Positions 23,224 to 33,501 of a stretch of 64,000 nt of DNA are shown here, one piece after another (position 1 is the first letter of the stretch; each line of letters starts with the position of its first letter). The stretch is from Armillaria gallica. Lineage: Eukaryota; Basidiomycota; Agaricomycetes; Agaricales; Physalacriaceae. The position numbers were made by a program, and so were the translations under genes. The DNA lies in NCBI GenBank assembly GCA_037576215.1, contig JBANDB010000010.1, forward strand, positions 3,240,733 through 3,304,732, written 5' to 3'. The notes under the pieces are model-generated. The model worked only from the letters and a program-made list of their open reading frames with translations. It searched no databases and had not been told where the DNA came from.

Positions 23224-23988
23224 TCAGTGGAGGACTTCCACAGTGCCCATCGTCAGAGCCTCATTGAAGGCCTCGCTTGCAGCAGCCTGGTTCGCGTGAC
23301 AGAAGTAACATGCATGCCCCACCCCAGTAACTAACGGACTGACGGTCTGCCTGAAAGAAGATGTATCAGATAATTGAAGCAACCTCTTAGTTAGAAATTG
23401 AGCTTACCAGCCCTTGAAGACGCCTATGGAAAGGCCTTTGGACACCGTATACCATGGTCCATCAGTAGCAGCAGGCATAGACCCACTGGCAACAGGAGGA
23501 GTGGAAGGAGGAGGCAGAGTAGGGGTGCTGACCGTGTCAGCAGACTCGGTGGTGGGCAAAGCGGCGGGTGCAGGAGTGACAGGAGGCTGAGGCGGGGGGA
23601 TGATAGAAGCGGCAGTTGCCTGCGCCAAGGGTGCCATAAAAGTTGACGACGGTCTAACCATGAGTCCATGGGCATGGCTGGCTACCGCCGGACCATGGTG
23701 AGATGGTTGGACAGAAGCGGGAATGGCTATAACCGGCACGACATTAGGGAACAAGCAATTAAAGCAGTAAAAGGACTGGAGATGTCCTTCGACTGTGCTG
23801 GGCGACCTAGCGGCAGGGGATTCGGGCATGACCGAGGCTTCGTGGATAGTCGTTGCATCTAATCAATAAAGAATGCCGTTAATATTAATAATAATAAAAG
23901 TCCTTAGAAAATTTGACGTACCACTAGCAGGAGAGATGCCAAGGGCAGCTAGTGCAGAAGCAAGCTGTTCAGAAGTGAATTGGGACAT
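23224..23988 (-). CDS. Element gene 7: RNase H1 N-terminal (viroplasmin-type) domain protein
   Basis: Exons 23988-23922, 23858-23408 and 23350-23224 join in phase to 214 aa. It starts MSQFTSEQLASALAALGIS, then a long Pro/Ala/Thr-rich low-complexity region. The C-terminal ~55 residues contain WYTVSKGLSIGVFKGW, then VSPLVTGVGHACYFCHANQA and EAFNEAL. That order (W-Y-x-V-x-x-G ... G-V/I-F-x-x-W ... V-x-G-V-x-x-A ... A-x-x-A-F) is the RNase H1 N-terminal/viroplasmin fold, which binds RNA-DNA hybrid or dsRNA. No RNase H catalytic domain follows. In the element it could bind nucleic acid intermediates, but this is inference. Confidence 0.7.
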
Positions 23989-24059
23989 TTTTTTCAAGGC
24001 AGATGAGATGCAGATTGGTGATCTTCAAGAGATGTCCCAGCCTAGCTTTATAGTCGAGC

Positions 24060-24200
24060 GGAACCCGTCTTTTGTGTACAACTCAGCAACGGGGCTTGTG
24101 CACAATTCAATCCCAAAGGGTACAAAAGGTGCACAATCCAGGAGCCTTTGTTGTCCACAAACCCCCCCCCCCCCCCGCGCTCCTTCCTGCTGCTCCTCAG
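24060..24200. promoter_or_regulatory. Motif cluster and C16 tract between divergent genes 7 and 8
   Basis: TTTGTGTACAAC, TTGTGCACAAT, GGTGCACAAT and TTGTCCACAAA within ~85 bp, followed by an uninterrupted run of 16 C near 24162. The ~330-bp gap between divergent genes 7 and 8 is likely their shared promoter. Confidence 0.45.
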
Positions 24201-24321
24201 TTGATTTCGATTTTTTAGATGCACGTTGATCAGTCGAACCTATTTTTGGACAAATCGTGTCATTGGTAAATGTCCACGTGCGCTTTCGTTATCGGTCTAG
24301 GCTGACCTATAATGATGTCAG

Positions 24322-27300
24322 ATGGCTCGGAAAAAAACACAATCCCTGGCAAACGGCAATGCCCAGTCTCCTAGCACGACATCGTCTGCGACTTCTGCCA
24401 TCCCCAATGCGACCGTCCCCACCGCTAATCCCGCCGACCCTCTCGCACGCAAAAGAAAAAAAGGCTGGACCAACGACGACCAGTGCGACCTGCTGGACGG
24501 TTTGATGGATGACTTTCAACAGGCTGCTGCCGATGGAACCTTGCCAGCGTTCAAAGCTATGGTACTGGGTCTTTGGCAGACTCGTTATCCAGAGAGGTTT
24601 GGCAAGTACTTCTTGGATCGTGATGGTAAAGTACGCAAGCTTGCTGCTTGCCTGATCGGCGTAGAGGATTCCGGAAAGGATGCGCCCTTTCTGAAGATGG
24701 TGGGGGGTGTCCTGGACCTTGGTCCGGCGCATTGCCTTGATGGTTGTGATTTGGCAGAGCCCGATGGTGATGAGGAGTGCGGTATGGTTGAGGAGCCGAA
24801 TCCAGAGATTGTGGAGGTGCGCCTGGCCTTTGGGGATGCCCTTGAAGCTCGACGAATGGTCAGTCTGTCTTTTTCTCATGTTATGAACTATAGCTGACAT
24901 ACCTAGCAGAAACTGTATAACTGGTTCGGAAACCACAAGCCCGCTCGTCGCATCAGGAGGGGAGGAGGACTCACATGGTTTTCTCTGATTCCCACCCGTG
25001 TCCCTCAGCCAATCCACAAGTATTCCAAGATGTATTACGCAGAGCGCGTTCTTCCTCGTGTCATCGCTGAAGCAAAGGAGCGTGGTGTTGTTCGTAACGA
25101 CCTTACCCTTGTGAAGGAAATGACGGCACATGCATGGGCCAACGAGTCGCCAGAGATCAAGCAGTCTGTTATGGATGCGATCGAGAAAGACAAGGAGTTG
25201 ATCGAGAGGTTGAAAGATGGTACATTGGACGTCAATGTGTCGGATGCTGATAAGTGCACATTCGTGGTTTTCTGGTTTCTGTACTAGCTGTTACCAACTG
25301 TATTTGTTAACAGAATCATCGAGAGCCTTCAATTCGAACTTGGAGCGATTTTTGAACACATCAACAAGTTCACTGATTGGGGGTTTGTCGTTCTAGGTGT
25401 GGGTTACGATCCGCGGACTGGCAGGGTTCGAACTACCGTGTAAGTTCCTGTCTTTGAACATTTCTTTGGAATATTCTAACATGAAACATGGTTTAGATAC
25501 AACTATACCTGCCAAGACGCGAATGGCAAGGACTTTATCAAGTCTTTCAACGAGAATGCCGCGGCAGGATACATACCTGGCACCATTCCCGGCGACTCCC
25601 GCACCTTCTCCGAGTACTTTGGTGTTCCCTTCATGCATCACATGAAGAAAATAACTAGTAAGTTATCATTATCTACATTTCCCTTTCTTTTAGCTCATAT
25701 GATTATTTAGAAGAAGCTATTCGTCTCGGCAAGATCAAGGAATCACCGAAGGCAACGCAGACCATCTCCAAAGGCTCTCTCAATGTTGACCCTGCACATC
25801 TTTTCGACGATGCTCCTCCCCTGCCTGAGTTATCGGCACCTGTCCATGATCGCTCCCAGCCGCAGCAAAACAAGAATTCGGCCACTCGTCCGGTTCTCTC
25901 GTCGGCTAGCCCATCAGTGTCCATCAACGTGTCTCCACCACCTGTTTCATCATCCGTTCCGGCCCAAAACTCGGGGGCCACTTCACAACACCGCTCAATG
26001 ACACCTCCAAACGGGCTTCCCAACGACGAGCCTCTCTCGTTGGTTACCTTGTCGGTGTCCACCAGCATATCTTCGCACTCTATGACGCTTCCGAACAACG
26101 AGCCTCTCTCGCCGGTTACCTCGTCAGGGTCCACCAGTGTCTCTTCTTCGTCTGTTGCGACTTTGGACAATGCCGACAGCACGCCAACATCGTTCGGTAT
26201 TCTGCCTGGTACTCCCAGTCTCGACGACTTATTCCATGGGTTTGAGCATTGGGATGGGAGCTCCACTAATGGTGCACCGGGCCCATTGTTGACCCAGTCG
26301 AACTCGAATTTACCAGGGATGTACCACTTTTCAAATAATCTCCCTGGGTTGTCGCAGCAATTCAACTGCTCAGATTTAGCTGGAATGGATTGGACCAAGA
26401 TTGACTGGACCGCCGTTACTAACGGAGTTACTGAAAGCTTGCCGCCCGTGCCATCTTCCATGCCGATCGACGTGGTGACCTCCACCTCAAACCCAGCATT
26501 GCCGCCGACCGGGCCATCGGAATCAATCACAAACGATGTAATCTCTAACTCGCACTCAAGCTTGCAGTCCGTGCCGCCCGCCATGTCAATCGATGACGTT
26601 ACCTCCACCTCGCCAGCAACCTCGACAATAACCGATTTGTCTACTACCTCCTCCCAATCCCCCCCGAAAAGTGCGGTGACCCGAACAGAAGTCCCACCGA
26701 CCACGTCATCGACCACCTCTGCAGTAACTTCATCCCCGGTGCCACTGCCAGATGTTTCCAACGTATCGCATCCATCCAGGCAGCGAAGACCCGCGGGTCG
26801 GAAGGAGGTAACAACTCTCTCTGTGACTGAGAAGGAGCAGGGTCCACCCAGATGGATTGCTGAGACTGTAGTGCTGCTCACGGAGGATTCTCTCGGCCTG
26901 GCATGGGCTGGTCTTCTTGAAAAGTGGCACCAGCTTGAGCGCGACATATGGAGTTCAGATTCCGATCCTGTGGTATGATTTCACCATGTTGCTCTGTTAC
27001 ATAAGCTGATATACAATTTTTTCCTAGGGCAAGCTAACGGTGTCGAAGCGGCGCCCACATTCTCTTACTTTGTGGCTCGATGGTGCGCACTATTTTGACC
27101 TCCCACCAGATATCCATGACTACTCTCAATTTGCATCGGAGATGGTCGACTGGTGGAACCAACTCAATCCTAGCTGGCGACGCTCGTTGACCAGTGACGG
27201 TTTGCCTCGATCTGACTATACCAGCAAATCACTGCTTGCACTGCGAAAGGGAGGGCAGTATGGTCTTGTGACCGTTGTCCTTGGCTTATATTGGTGGGGA

Positions 27301-27453
27301 AAAGGTCGTCAAGCCGAGGATAATTGGCTGGGCATGGTCAATGACGTCGCAAATGTAATTGACGTTGTTCTTTGTCCAGAACGCAAGCGGACCGGGCAGA
27401 AGCGTTCGATTGACAGTAGCCGCGAGGGAAGTGCAAAGCGTGTAAAGGTTTAA
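24322..27453 (+). CDS. Element gene 8: 951-aa two-part module protein
   Basis: Six exons (24322-24858, 24910-25253, 25314-25439, 25497-25657, 25711-26972, 27028-27453) join in phase. I recognise the pattern as a large Agaricomycete family of unknown function. The N-terminal part has a basic stretch (ARKRKKGWT), the module NDDQCDLLDGLMDDF..FKAMVLGLWQTRYPE, and LYNWFGNHKPARRIRRGGG, a helical, basic, DNA-binding-like layout. A conserved middle (SLQFELGAIFEHINKFTDWG) follows, then ~350 residues rich in Ser/Thr/Pro. The C-terminal domain contains WLDGAHYFDLPP, WWNQLNPSWR and ALRKGGQYGLVTVVLGLYWW. The final residues are basic (KRTGQKRSIDS). It is the largest cargo gene, without catalytic motifs that I can see. 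Confidence 0.8.
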
Positions 27454-27840
27454 ACGCTTTTTTTTTTGACGCTTTGGGCGTATTTTCTTGTGTGTGAGTC
27501 GCTATTTATCCATGATTCCATTCTTGTTCTGCATTATTTGTATTGCTTGCTGCCGGCCCTTCTTATGTTGAGTTCTCAAGTATTTTATCTATTTCCCGTC
27601 CATCTTACGTTTCTCTTGTATTCTATTGTTATTTACCGTACATATTATAAAGTTCGCGCTGTATATTGTTATCTCGTCTCTTATTTTACCATAACAAGTA
27701 GTCTAAAAAATGTATACCCCCATACATACTCAATGACAGTTTATGTATGGTACTACGGTGATGACCACAGTGCGTTGTTGGATTCTCGCTGTGGGAAAAC
27801 TGAGATTAGAGAACATAAGGGACAAAGGTGATTTGGAAAA
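27454..27840. other. 3' flank of element gene 8
   Basis: T-rich sequence after the stop codon, including a run of nine T at 27460. No gene seen. Confidence 0.35.
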
Positions 27841-28740
27841 GGAAATAGGAGGTATACAGGTCAGGGATAATCGTTGTACACAAAATCGGGACTGCGCGTA
27901 AGTATTCAATTGGACCAGTCGGGGATAGCCGTTGTGCACAGAACAGGGACGCGTGCAAGTATTCAACTGGAAATGGCGGTGCACAAACCAGGGATATTTG
28001 CTGTACACAGAATCGTGACAGTGCGTAAGTATTCAATTGGATACATAATCTCTTGTGCACCAGTAGGGAGGGGTCCGTGAGACGAGCGTCTGTGACCGTG
28101 CGCACATCAAAGCATCCGTAGCCGCTGCGATCTCTTCGGTCTCTAGGTTTCATCGGCTCTGTCCTAGAATTGATCGTTTTATTGGATTCTCGGAAAACTG
28201 AAATGAGAGTGCGGCAGAATGGCGGTTTCGTAAAGGAAATAAGTGGTGCACAAATCAGGGATAGCCGTTGTGCACAGAACAGGGACGCGTGTAAGTATTC
28301 AATTGGAAATAGGTGGTGCACAAACCAGGGATAGTTGTTGTACACAGAATCGGGACAGCGCGTAAGTATTCAATTGGATACATAATCTCTTGTGCACCAG
28401 TAAGGAGGGGTCCGTGAGACGAGCGTCTGTGACCGTGCGCACATCAAAGCACCCGTAGCCGCTGCGATCTCTTCGGTCTCTAGGTTTTGTCGGCTCTGTC
28501 CTAGAATTGATCGTTTTATTGGATTCTCGGAAAACTGAAACGAGAGTGCGGCAGAATGGCGGTTTCGCAGAGGAAATAGGTGGTGCACAAATCAGGGATA
28601 GCCGTTGTGCACAGAACAGGGACGCGTGTAAGTATTCAATTGGAAATAGGTGGTGCACAAACCAGGGATAGTCGCTGTGTAGTGTGCACATATCCGGGAC
28701 GAGGTACAATATTTCTTGTGTACCAGTAAGCGTGGCATCT
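27840..28740. repeat. ~337-bp tandem repeat with dense TGTGCACA-type motifs
   Basis: The segment carrying GGGGTCCGTGAGACGAGCGT occurs at 28070 and again 337 bp later. About two full units plus partial ones are present, the last decaying near 28690. Each unit holds about five motifs (GGTGCACAAA, TTGTGCACAG, TTGTACACAG, TTGTGCACC) at 40-60 bp spacing, each next to CAGGGATA or GTAAGTATTCAATTGGA. It lies ~0.7 kb inside the right end of the element, the usual place for subterminal transposase sites. Confidence 0.75.
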
Positions 28741-29324
28741 GTGAACAACGCCTGGGCCTGGATGCATAATGGATCATCATGTTGTCGGCCGAGCGACTGT
28801 GATATCTTTCATCATTATGTTTCGTCGACTCTCTGATCAATCCCTATCATTTGCCTTAACGGTTTGCGACACCCGGATAGAATAGTAGGGACGATGCTCA
28901 TTTGCCGAACTGTCGAATTTAGAAGAATCCCACGAGAACAGGGTTGCATCTCATAGAATTGATGGAAAATAGATGTCTGTGGAAGACAGAAAGACATAAG
29001 AGTGTTAAAGCATACATACGCCAAAAGCGGCAACACAAGAATAGTTGTACCTGATGGACAAACACCATCATCGTTCCTGCCTCCCTTCGATGACCCTGGT
29101 ACCGATCACTCAATCTCGATAGACGCTGATACGGAATCTCGATGTCAACCCATACTAGGCAGGCGTCGGGGAGGCTTGATTTTCTCATCGAGCACAACAC
29201 CCAGGGAACACAGTACGTCGCAGGCAACAGCGAGCTCGATTGTTCCCAGGATCATGCACCAGGTAGTCACAACAGGCGTCACAGGACGACTATGCCACCG
29301 TAGGTGTGTGTACAGCGCTATTTG
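28741..29324. other. Right inner flank of the KDZ element, no gene seen
   Basis: About 580 bp between the tandem repeats and the right inverted repeat. Open frames on either strand (about 28820-29330) show no family resemblance. Confidence 0.35.
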
Positions 29325-29425
29325 CTGACCTGTACACACAAATGGCTCCCCTGTAGTTACAGGGATTCGTGTACAAATCGTTGCCCTGTAACTACAGGGA
29401 TTTGTGTACATGACGGACAGGATAG
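29325..29425 (-). repeat. Right terminal inverted repeat of the KDZ element
   Basis: Reverse complement of the left repeat. CCCTGTAGTTACAGGG at 29349-29364 and CCCTGTAACTACAGGG at 29384-29399 flank TGTACAAAT/TGTACACA motifs, with CTGACCTGTACACAC at the inner edge. Confidence 0.85.
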
Positions 29426-29429
29426 GGTG

Positions 29430-29437
29430 TACGTTGA
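29430..29437. repeat. Right target-site duplication of the KDZ element
   Basis: TACGTTGA. Sequence to the right (GTAGTCATATCTGCA) continues as in the empty copy (ATAGTCATATCTGCA at 58883), so homology between the duplication copies resumes here. Confidence 0.65.
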
Positions 29438-29599
29438 GTAGTCATATCTGCATAATTGAAGGAAAATTTATCGAATTAGCCTGCATACATTATAAGAAAA
29501 GACGACAAGAGGGAGAATGTACGTACCCAGCCAGTCTCGCCACGCAGTATAGCTATCGTAGGCAACGGTGAAGATAACATAACTTTTCACGGTTCATCC

Positions 29600-30900
29600 T
29601 TCCACTGCCCGTCATTTTCCCCCAGTGGAGATGAATGTAGCTCCCGATCAACGCAGATGTGTAACATCTTAATATGGACTGAGATCATCGATGGAACTTA
29701 GAGCCTCGCAATCGAGTCACACAGCGTGGACATCCATATAGTGAGGTTTGAACAATGCGACTCAAGCTACGCTCCACCGAAAAGGGTGGATCGTGAAATG
29801 GGAAGAAGTAATCGTGTGGGTTCCGCAAACAAGCAAGCAGGAATGCGATGCCTGTTCGATGAATGACAAGTCGTATCGCAAGCACGCCATTGAGTAGTCG
29901 TGAATGACACGATGACACGATATCGAATTACGCATTCATCAGTGTCGTGCATCTCAAGTCGGCCAGGTACAATGCACGCAGACGATTTGTAGATTGAAAT
30001 ATACAGAAATACAATTGTCACTATCGCACAGTTAGTCAACAAGGAAAACTATCATCAAAGGAAAGGATATCGACGCACAGTGAAGTACAGAAAGCGAGTT
30101 GGTATCACAGGTGGTGAATCAGTTGTCGTGTATTATTATGTATACCTGACGTGAGATATAGAAGTGGATGAACAGAAGGGAAAACCTACATGAATAGAGG
30201 CTATTTGCCTCGTAAAAATCCGTTCGGAATAACGGATAGTAGAGGTGAGTGCAGGCGACGTCCATGGATCTCCACATGGTGACACCGGAAGGAGATAGAT
30301 GGAGAAACGCATCGTCAAGAATTGGCCGAGTGAATCGCAGGAAGAAAGCTTCTGCAAAGGTTAAGCATGGGGAGGAGGCTTAGAGATTTGCTCACCGTAC
30401 TGAACACAGCGTGGAGAAGGCAACCGCCCGACGCCAATAGCGACCTTGATCATGTGGGGCTGAGCTTCAACGACGAGCTATCCATCTCTAACGGGAAACA
30501 AGGATCCCAGCGAAGACCAACTTGGGCAAAGATGGACTAGGACACAGTAGTCGCATCACTAGATAGTAGTAAGCGTTCTTCCTAATCATCCCATATATCA
30601 GCCTGTAGTTCGTTTCTCTCGTCCAGTTTAACGTCCGTGGAAGAGTTCAGATCCAAGAAATCCATGGGAACCAAATGGGAACGAGAGTTTCAAAGTCGGC
30701 TCAGCGGGATCGACGAGTGGAAGTGAAGCAGTGAGAGCACGGTGAAGGTGACAGTTTAGAAGTAAGCCCCCATCAATACCTGCGGCGGTAACCGGTGCGC
30801 ACGGGCCCGTGGTCAGAGGTTCAATCTGATTGGATACGGATGCATCCGGCACATTGATCCGGAGTATTTTTAACCGTTGCTTTCGTCTCTCTTACCACAG
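29600..30900. repeat. Copy B of the ~1.3-kb subtelomeric block
   Basis: Close to copy C (59.00-60.62 kb), more distant from copy A (5.05-6.39 kb). Minus-strand frames are fragmentary (for example 30136-30357, ending near IFTRQIASIHVGFPFCS), so no working gene is called. Confidence 0.6.
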
Positions 30901-30946
30901 CCTAGGTAAGTCATTTCGTTCCTCTTGTATTCCTTCGAGCTCACCC

Positions 30947-31110
30947 ATGACTCATGCGTCTAGTAGGATGATCGCGGTTCAAATATGTGGTCCAGCGGCT
31001 CCTTACATCGTTTTTGGCAAGGAGCAAATGTCGGGCAGTGTAAGTAGTATACATGGATGCATAATCAGAAATTGGTCTTGGAGGAGGCACTTTTCACTGT
31101 GTTCGATTGA
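30947..31110 (+). CDS. Small two-exon ORF, copy 1 (44 aa)
   Basis: Exons 30947-31039 and 31069-31110 with a 29-nt GTAAGT..CAG gap. The protein reads MIAVQICGPAAPYIVFGKEQ in exon 1 and KLVLEEALFTVFD in exon 2. The copy at 60657 has the same structure and nine more residues, because TCA there is TGA here. The frame is kept across an intron in both copies, which argues for a real short or truncated gene. No family recognised; the intron is unusually short. Confidence 0.3.
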
Positions 31111-33501
31111 AGGCGGGTGCAAATTCAAGTGATGGAAATCTATTTCAGATACTGCTCTGCCTCTCTATGTACACTGTATTCGAGTCTGATTCGAATGTTC
31201 GACCACGTCTGTTATCAACATACTTAGTTGATCACAGAAGATGGGTGACACCTTGACTCGGTGAGACATCTAGAAAAAATGGAAGCGAGGTGTTAGATGG
31301 AACTCAGGACAAAATTAGCAGTATTCGCCGAACTTACGTTGTATGTGAGGCGAATTACATATCTCTAGCTCGGCAACTTGAGAGAATATTCTATCTGAAT
31401 GTCGGCCCCCGGTTAATGGGAAAAGGCTCTTTAACGACGGTACAGTGACTATAGAGGCTTGAAATCTCCATCAACTATTGAGTTCGTCGAGGTAGGGAGG
31501 GATAAATACACAAAGACAAGAATCTACTACGATGTAGATGTGGACTGAAAGTTCTTCAAGGATTTTGAGAGGGATCTACGAGCGCATCAGTACCATGTGC
31601 CTAATCGCCATACAAATAATTCCCTGCTTCCATATAATTAACGAGTCTGATGGCGCGGAATGAACGGAAGGTCGAAGAGGAAATTGATTTTTGTGAATAA
31701 CCGCACAGTTCAGTCATCTGACATAGGCGCTGGTCAGGACACATAGCGGGCGGTTGAAGTAGTCCGGTGAATATGTCAGGGAGCCGGGAGGTAATTGAAT
31801 AAAGAAACAAACACAAACCATAATTGTTCGTAGTACTTCTAGATTCAAAATTTCAAATATAATCGCTGCACGGGTCTTAGAACAATGAAAAACTTTGAGG
31901 GCTTGGGCCATAGGCCAATCTTACGTGTCATTCGGTCTGCCATACTCGGCCTACATGATACAAAGGTCTAGGTTGGTCTCACGGGATAAATGGTGAACCA
32001 TGAGAGCCGGATTACCATCATGGCAGCTGCGTACCTGCTAAGATCGAACCTGTTCAATGATCCTTCTCTTCGGCGTGCCGGAAGATGTATGGTCCGAGGA
32101 ACATAGCTGTTACTCCTACGTTCACACCTGTGAAACTATTGGCAGCGAACGTCTTACCCTTTGGGTTTCTCCTGGAAAGACGGATTGAACAATGACGCAT
32201 CTTCCAAATTTTGGTTCTCTGTACAGACTTCCAGTCTAAAGACAAACTCGTACGTCAGAGGAGTTTCTTTTCAATATTCCCTCTAGGACTGCAAGATTTA
32301 AATAAAAGGAGACCACACAATGCTGCCGGTACCCATAGCATGCAAGACCTTAAAATTGCAATCATTCAGTGATCAGGCGCTGAGTCATCCAGATGACGTA
32401 CGCTGTTTGGACCCGGGGTTTATCATCTGCGAACTGGACGGGCTAGTGAACATTCGTCGATATATGTCTTCAATAAGAGCCTGCCGCATGGTGTACCTCC
32501 GAATCGTTCTCTGTGCATATGAATGCAATGTGGAAATCAATACGTTACTTCTATCCCGTTTCGCATAACATCAAAATATAGCTACCTGAAACTGAGTCTG
32601 GGTAGGGCGTACATTCATTCAGACCTGCTTAGAAAGCCGTGCCTTCGTTCCATCGTGCAGTCGGCACTTAGTAAGACGGCATCAGGCATAGTAGAGTACT
32701 GACATGACGGTCGCTTATACAATGTTTACTGACTGTCGTACGCCTCTTGTTGGTGACTAGATATTCCGTACTCAAGATGGCGAGCTTGCGGCGAGCACCC
32801 TGAGCCATTTCGTTGACTGGCAGTCAACTTTGAAGTAGGGCATGCACTCTCCCATCAGAAATTCTAAAGACAACTCCAGCGACAGACGTGACAGTCATCA
32901 CCAAGGCCATCAGTGAACCTGATTGAAACGACCATCGATAAGAATACCTACATAGCAGAGCCAGATTTCTGGAACTTCCCCGTAGCCACAAGAATGTCTT
33001 AGCCTTGCCATGAGTTCGCCCCTTAAATTTGTGAATACGGTCACAGTTGCGATATAGCGACATCACCATTTGGTATTGACAGTTGTGAGAGTATTCGAAT
33101 TATCGCCCTGTGGTATATATGGAAATAAGAATCTTTGCTTTAATAGAGTTGAGCGCGTGGGATGATATACGAGGAACTGAGATTGTACCAGAGGTCCATG
33201 GAAAAGCAGCCGGTTTGAAAGCATATGAACCCCGGAATCTGGGTCGTACAAATTTTGGGACGTACCTGGATCTATAGCCGGTATCTCCTTGAACAGACTA
33301 GACTGAGGTTTTTCCAATGTTGTCGTGAACTTCCCTGCGTGCATCGGTGCGACGGTGCAGTACACTTTACGACAGATGAAAGATCCTCACACGCAGGATT
33401 AGCCTTTTGCTCTGTACGTGCAATAATCGCAATTGTCAGAGGAGCTAAACTAATACATAACCAGATGCATTCATGCTGATCGCCACAGAACCCACTTACG
33501 A
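31111..33501 (-). other. Minus-strand open frames conserved in both duplication copies, unresolved
   Basis: Frames at 33365-33063 (EKPQSSLFKEIPAIDPGTSQ ...), 33069-32824 (RIHKFKGRTHGKAKTFLW ..., RYSYRWSFQSGSLM) and 31911-31714/31816-31601 (IFEILNLEVLR ..., LVNYMEAGNYLYG) have near-matching counterparts at 63077-62784, 62790-62557 and 61630-61074. The conservation may only reflect recent duplication. I could not join them into a gene or recognise a family. The block lies head-to-head with the C2H2 gene. Confidence 0.25.

Larger units (their letters stand above)
11775..29429. mobile_element. 17.65-kb KDZ-class DNA transposon with eight genes
   Basis: Bounded by inverted repeats of about 100 bp (11778-11877 and 29325-29425) and a 7-8 bp target duplication. 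It sits inside one copy of a segmental duplication whose other copy is empty at that point (58875-58882). Gene order: module protein (+, 12681), KDZ transposase (-, 13606-17195), module protein (-, 17493-18044), basic protein pair (+ 18464-19248, - 19263-20102), module protein (+, 20828-21528), RNase H1 N-terminal-like protein (-, 23224-23988), 951-aa module protein (+, 24322-27453). Gene-free stretches are dense in TGTGCACA/TGTACACA palindromes, which are rare outside. The transposase frame is complete and both ends are present, so the element could be autonomous. Confidence 0.85.

Noticed and set aside
24307..25131. 274-codon minus-strand open frame
   Set aside because: Antisense shadow of exons 1-2 of the same 951-aa gene; no family resemblance.
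25703..26947. 414-codon minus-strand open frame
   Set aside because: It is the antisense of the Ser/Thr/Pro-rich exon 5 of the 951-aa gene. That gene's plus-strand frame joins six exons in phase and has recognisable conserved ends, and codon bias in the exon leaves the antisense open.
11775..29429. Starship-type giant element
   Set aside because: No tyrosine recombinase/DUF3435 captain gene. The element has a KDZ transposase, inverted repeats and an 8-bp-type duplication, and the host appears to be a basidiomycete rather than an ascomycete.
11775..29429. TET/JBP dioxygenase as KDZ cargo
   Set aside because: Expected from published associations of KDZ elements, but no HxD...H 2-oxoglutarate dioxygenase pattern occurs in any element gene.
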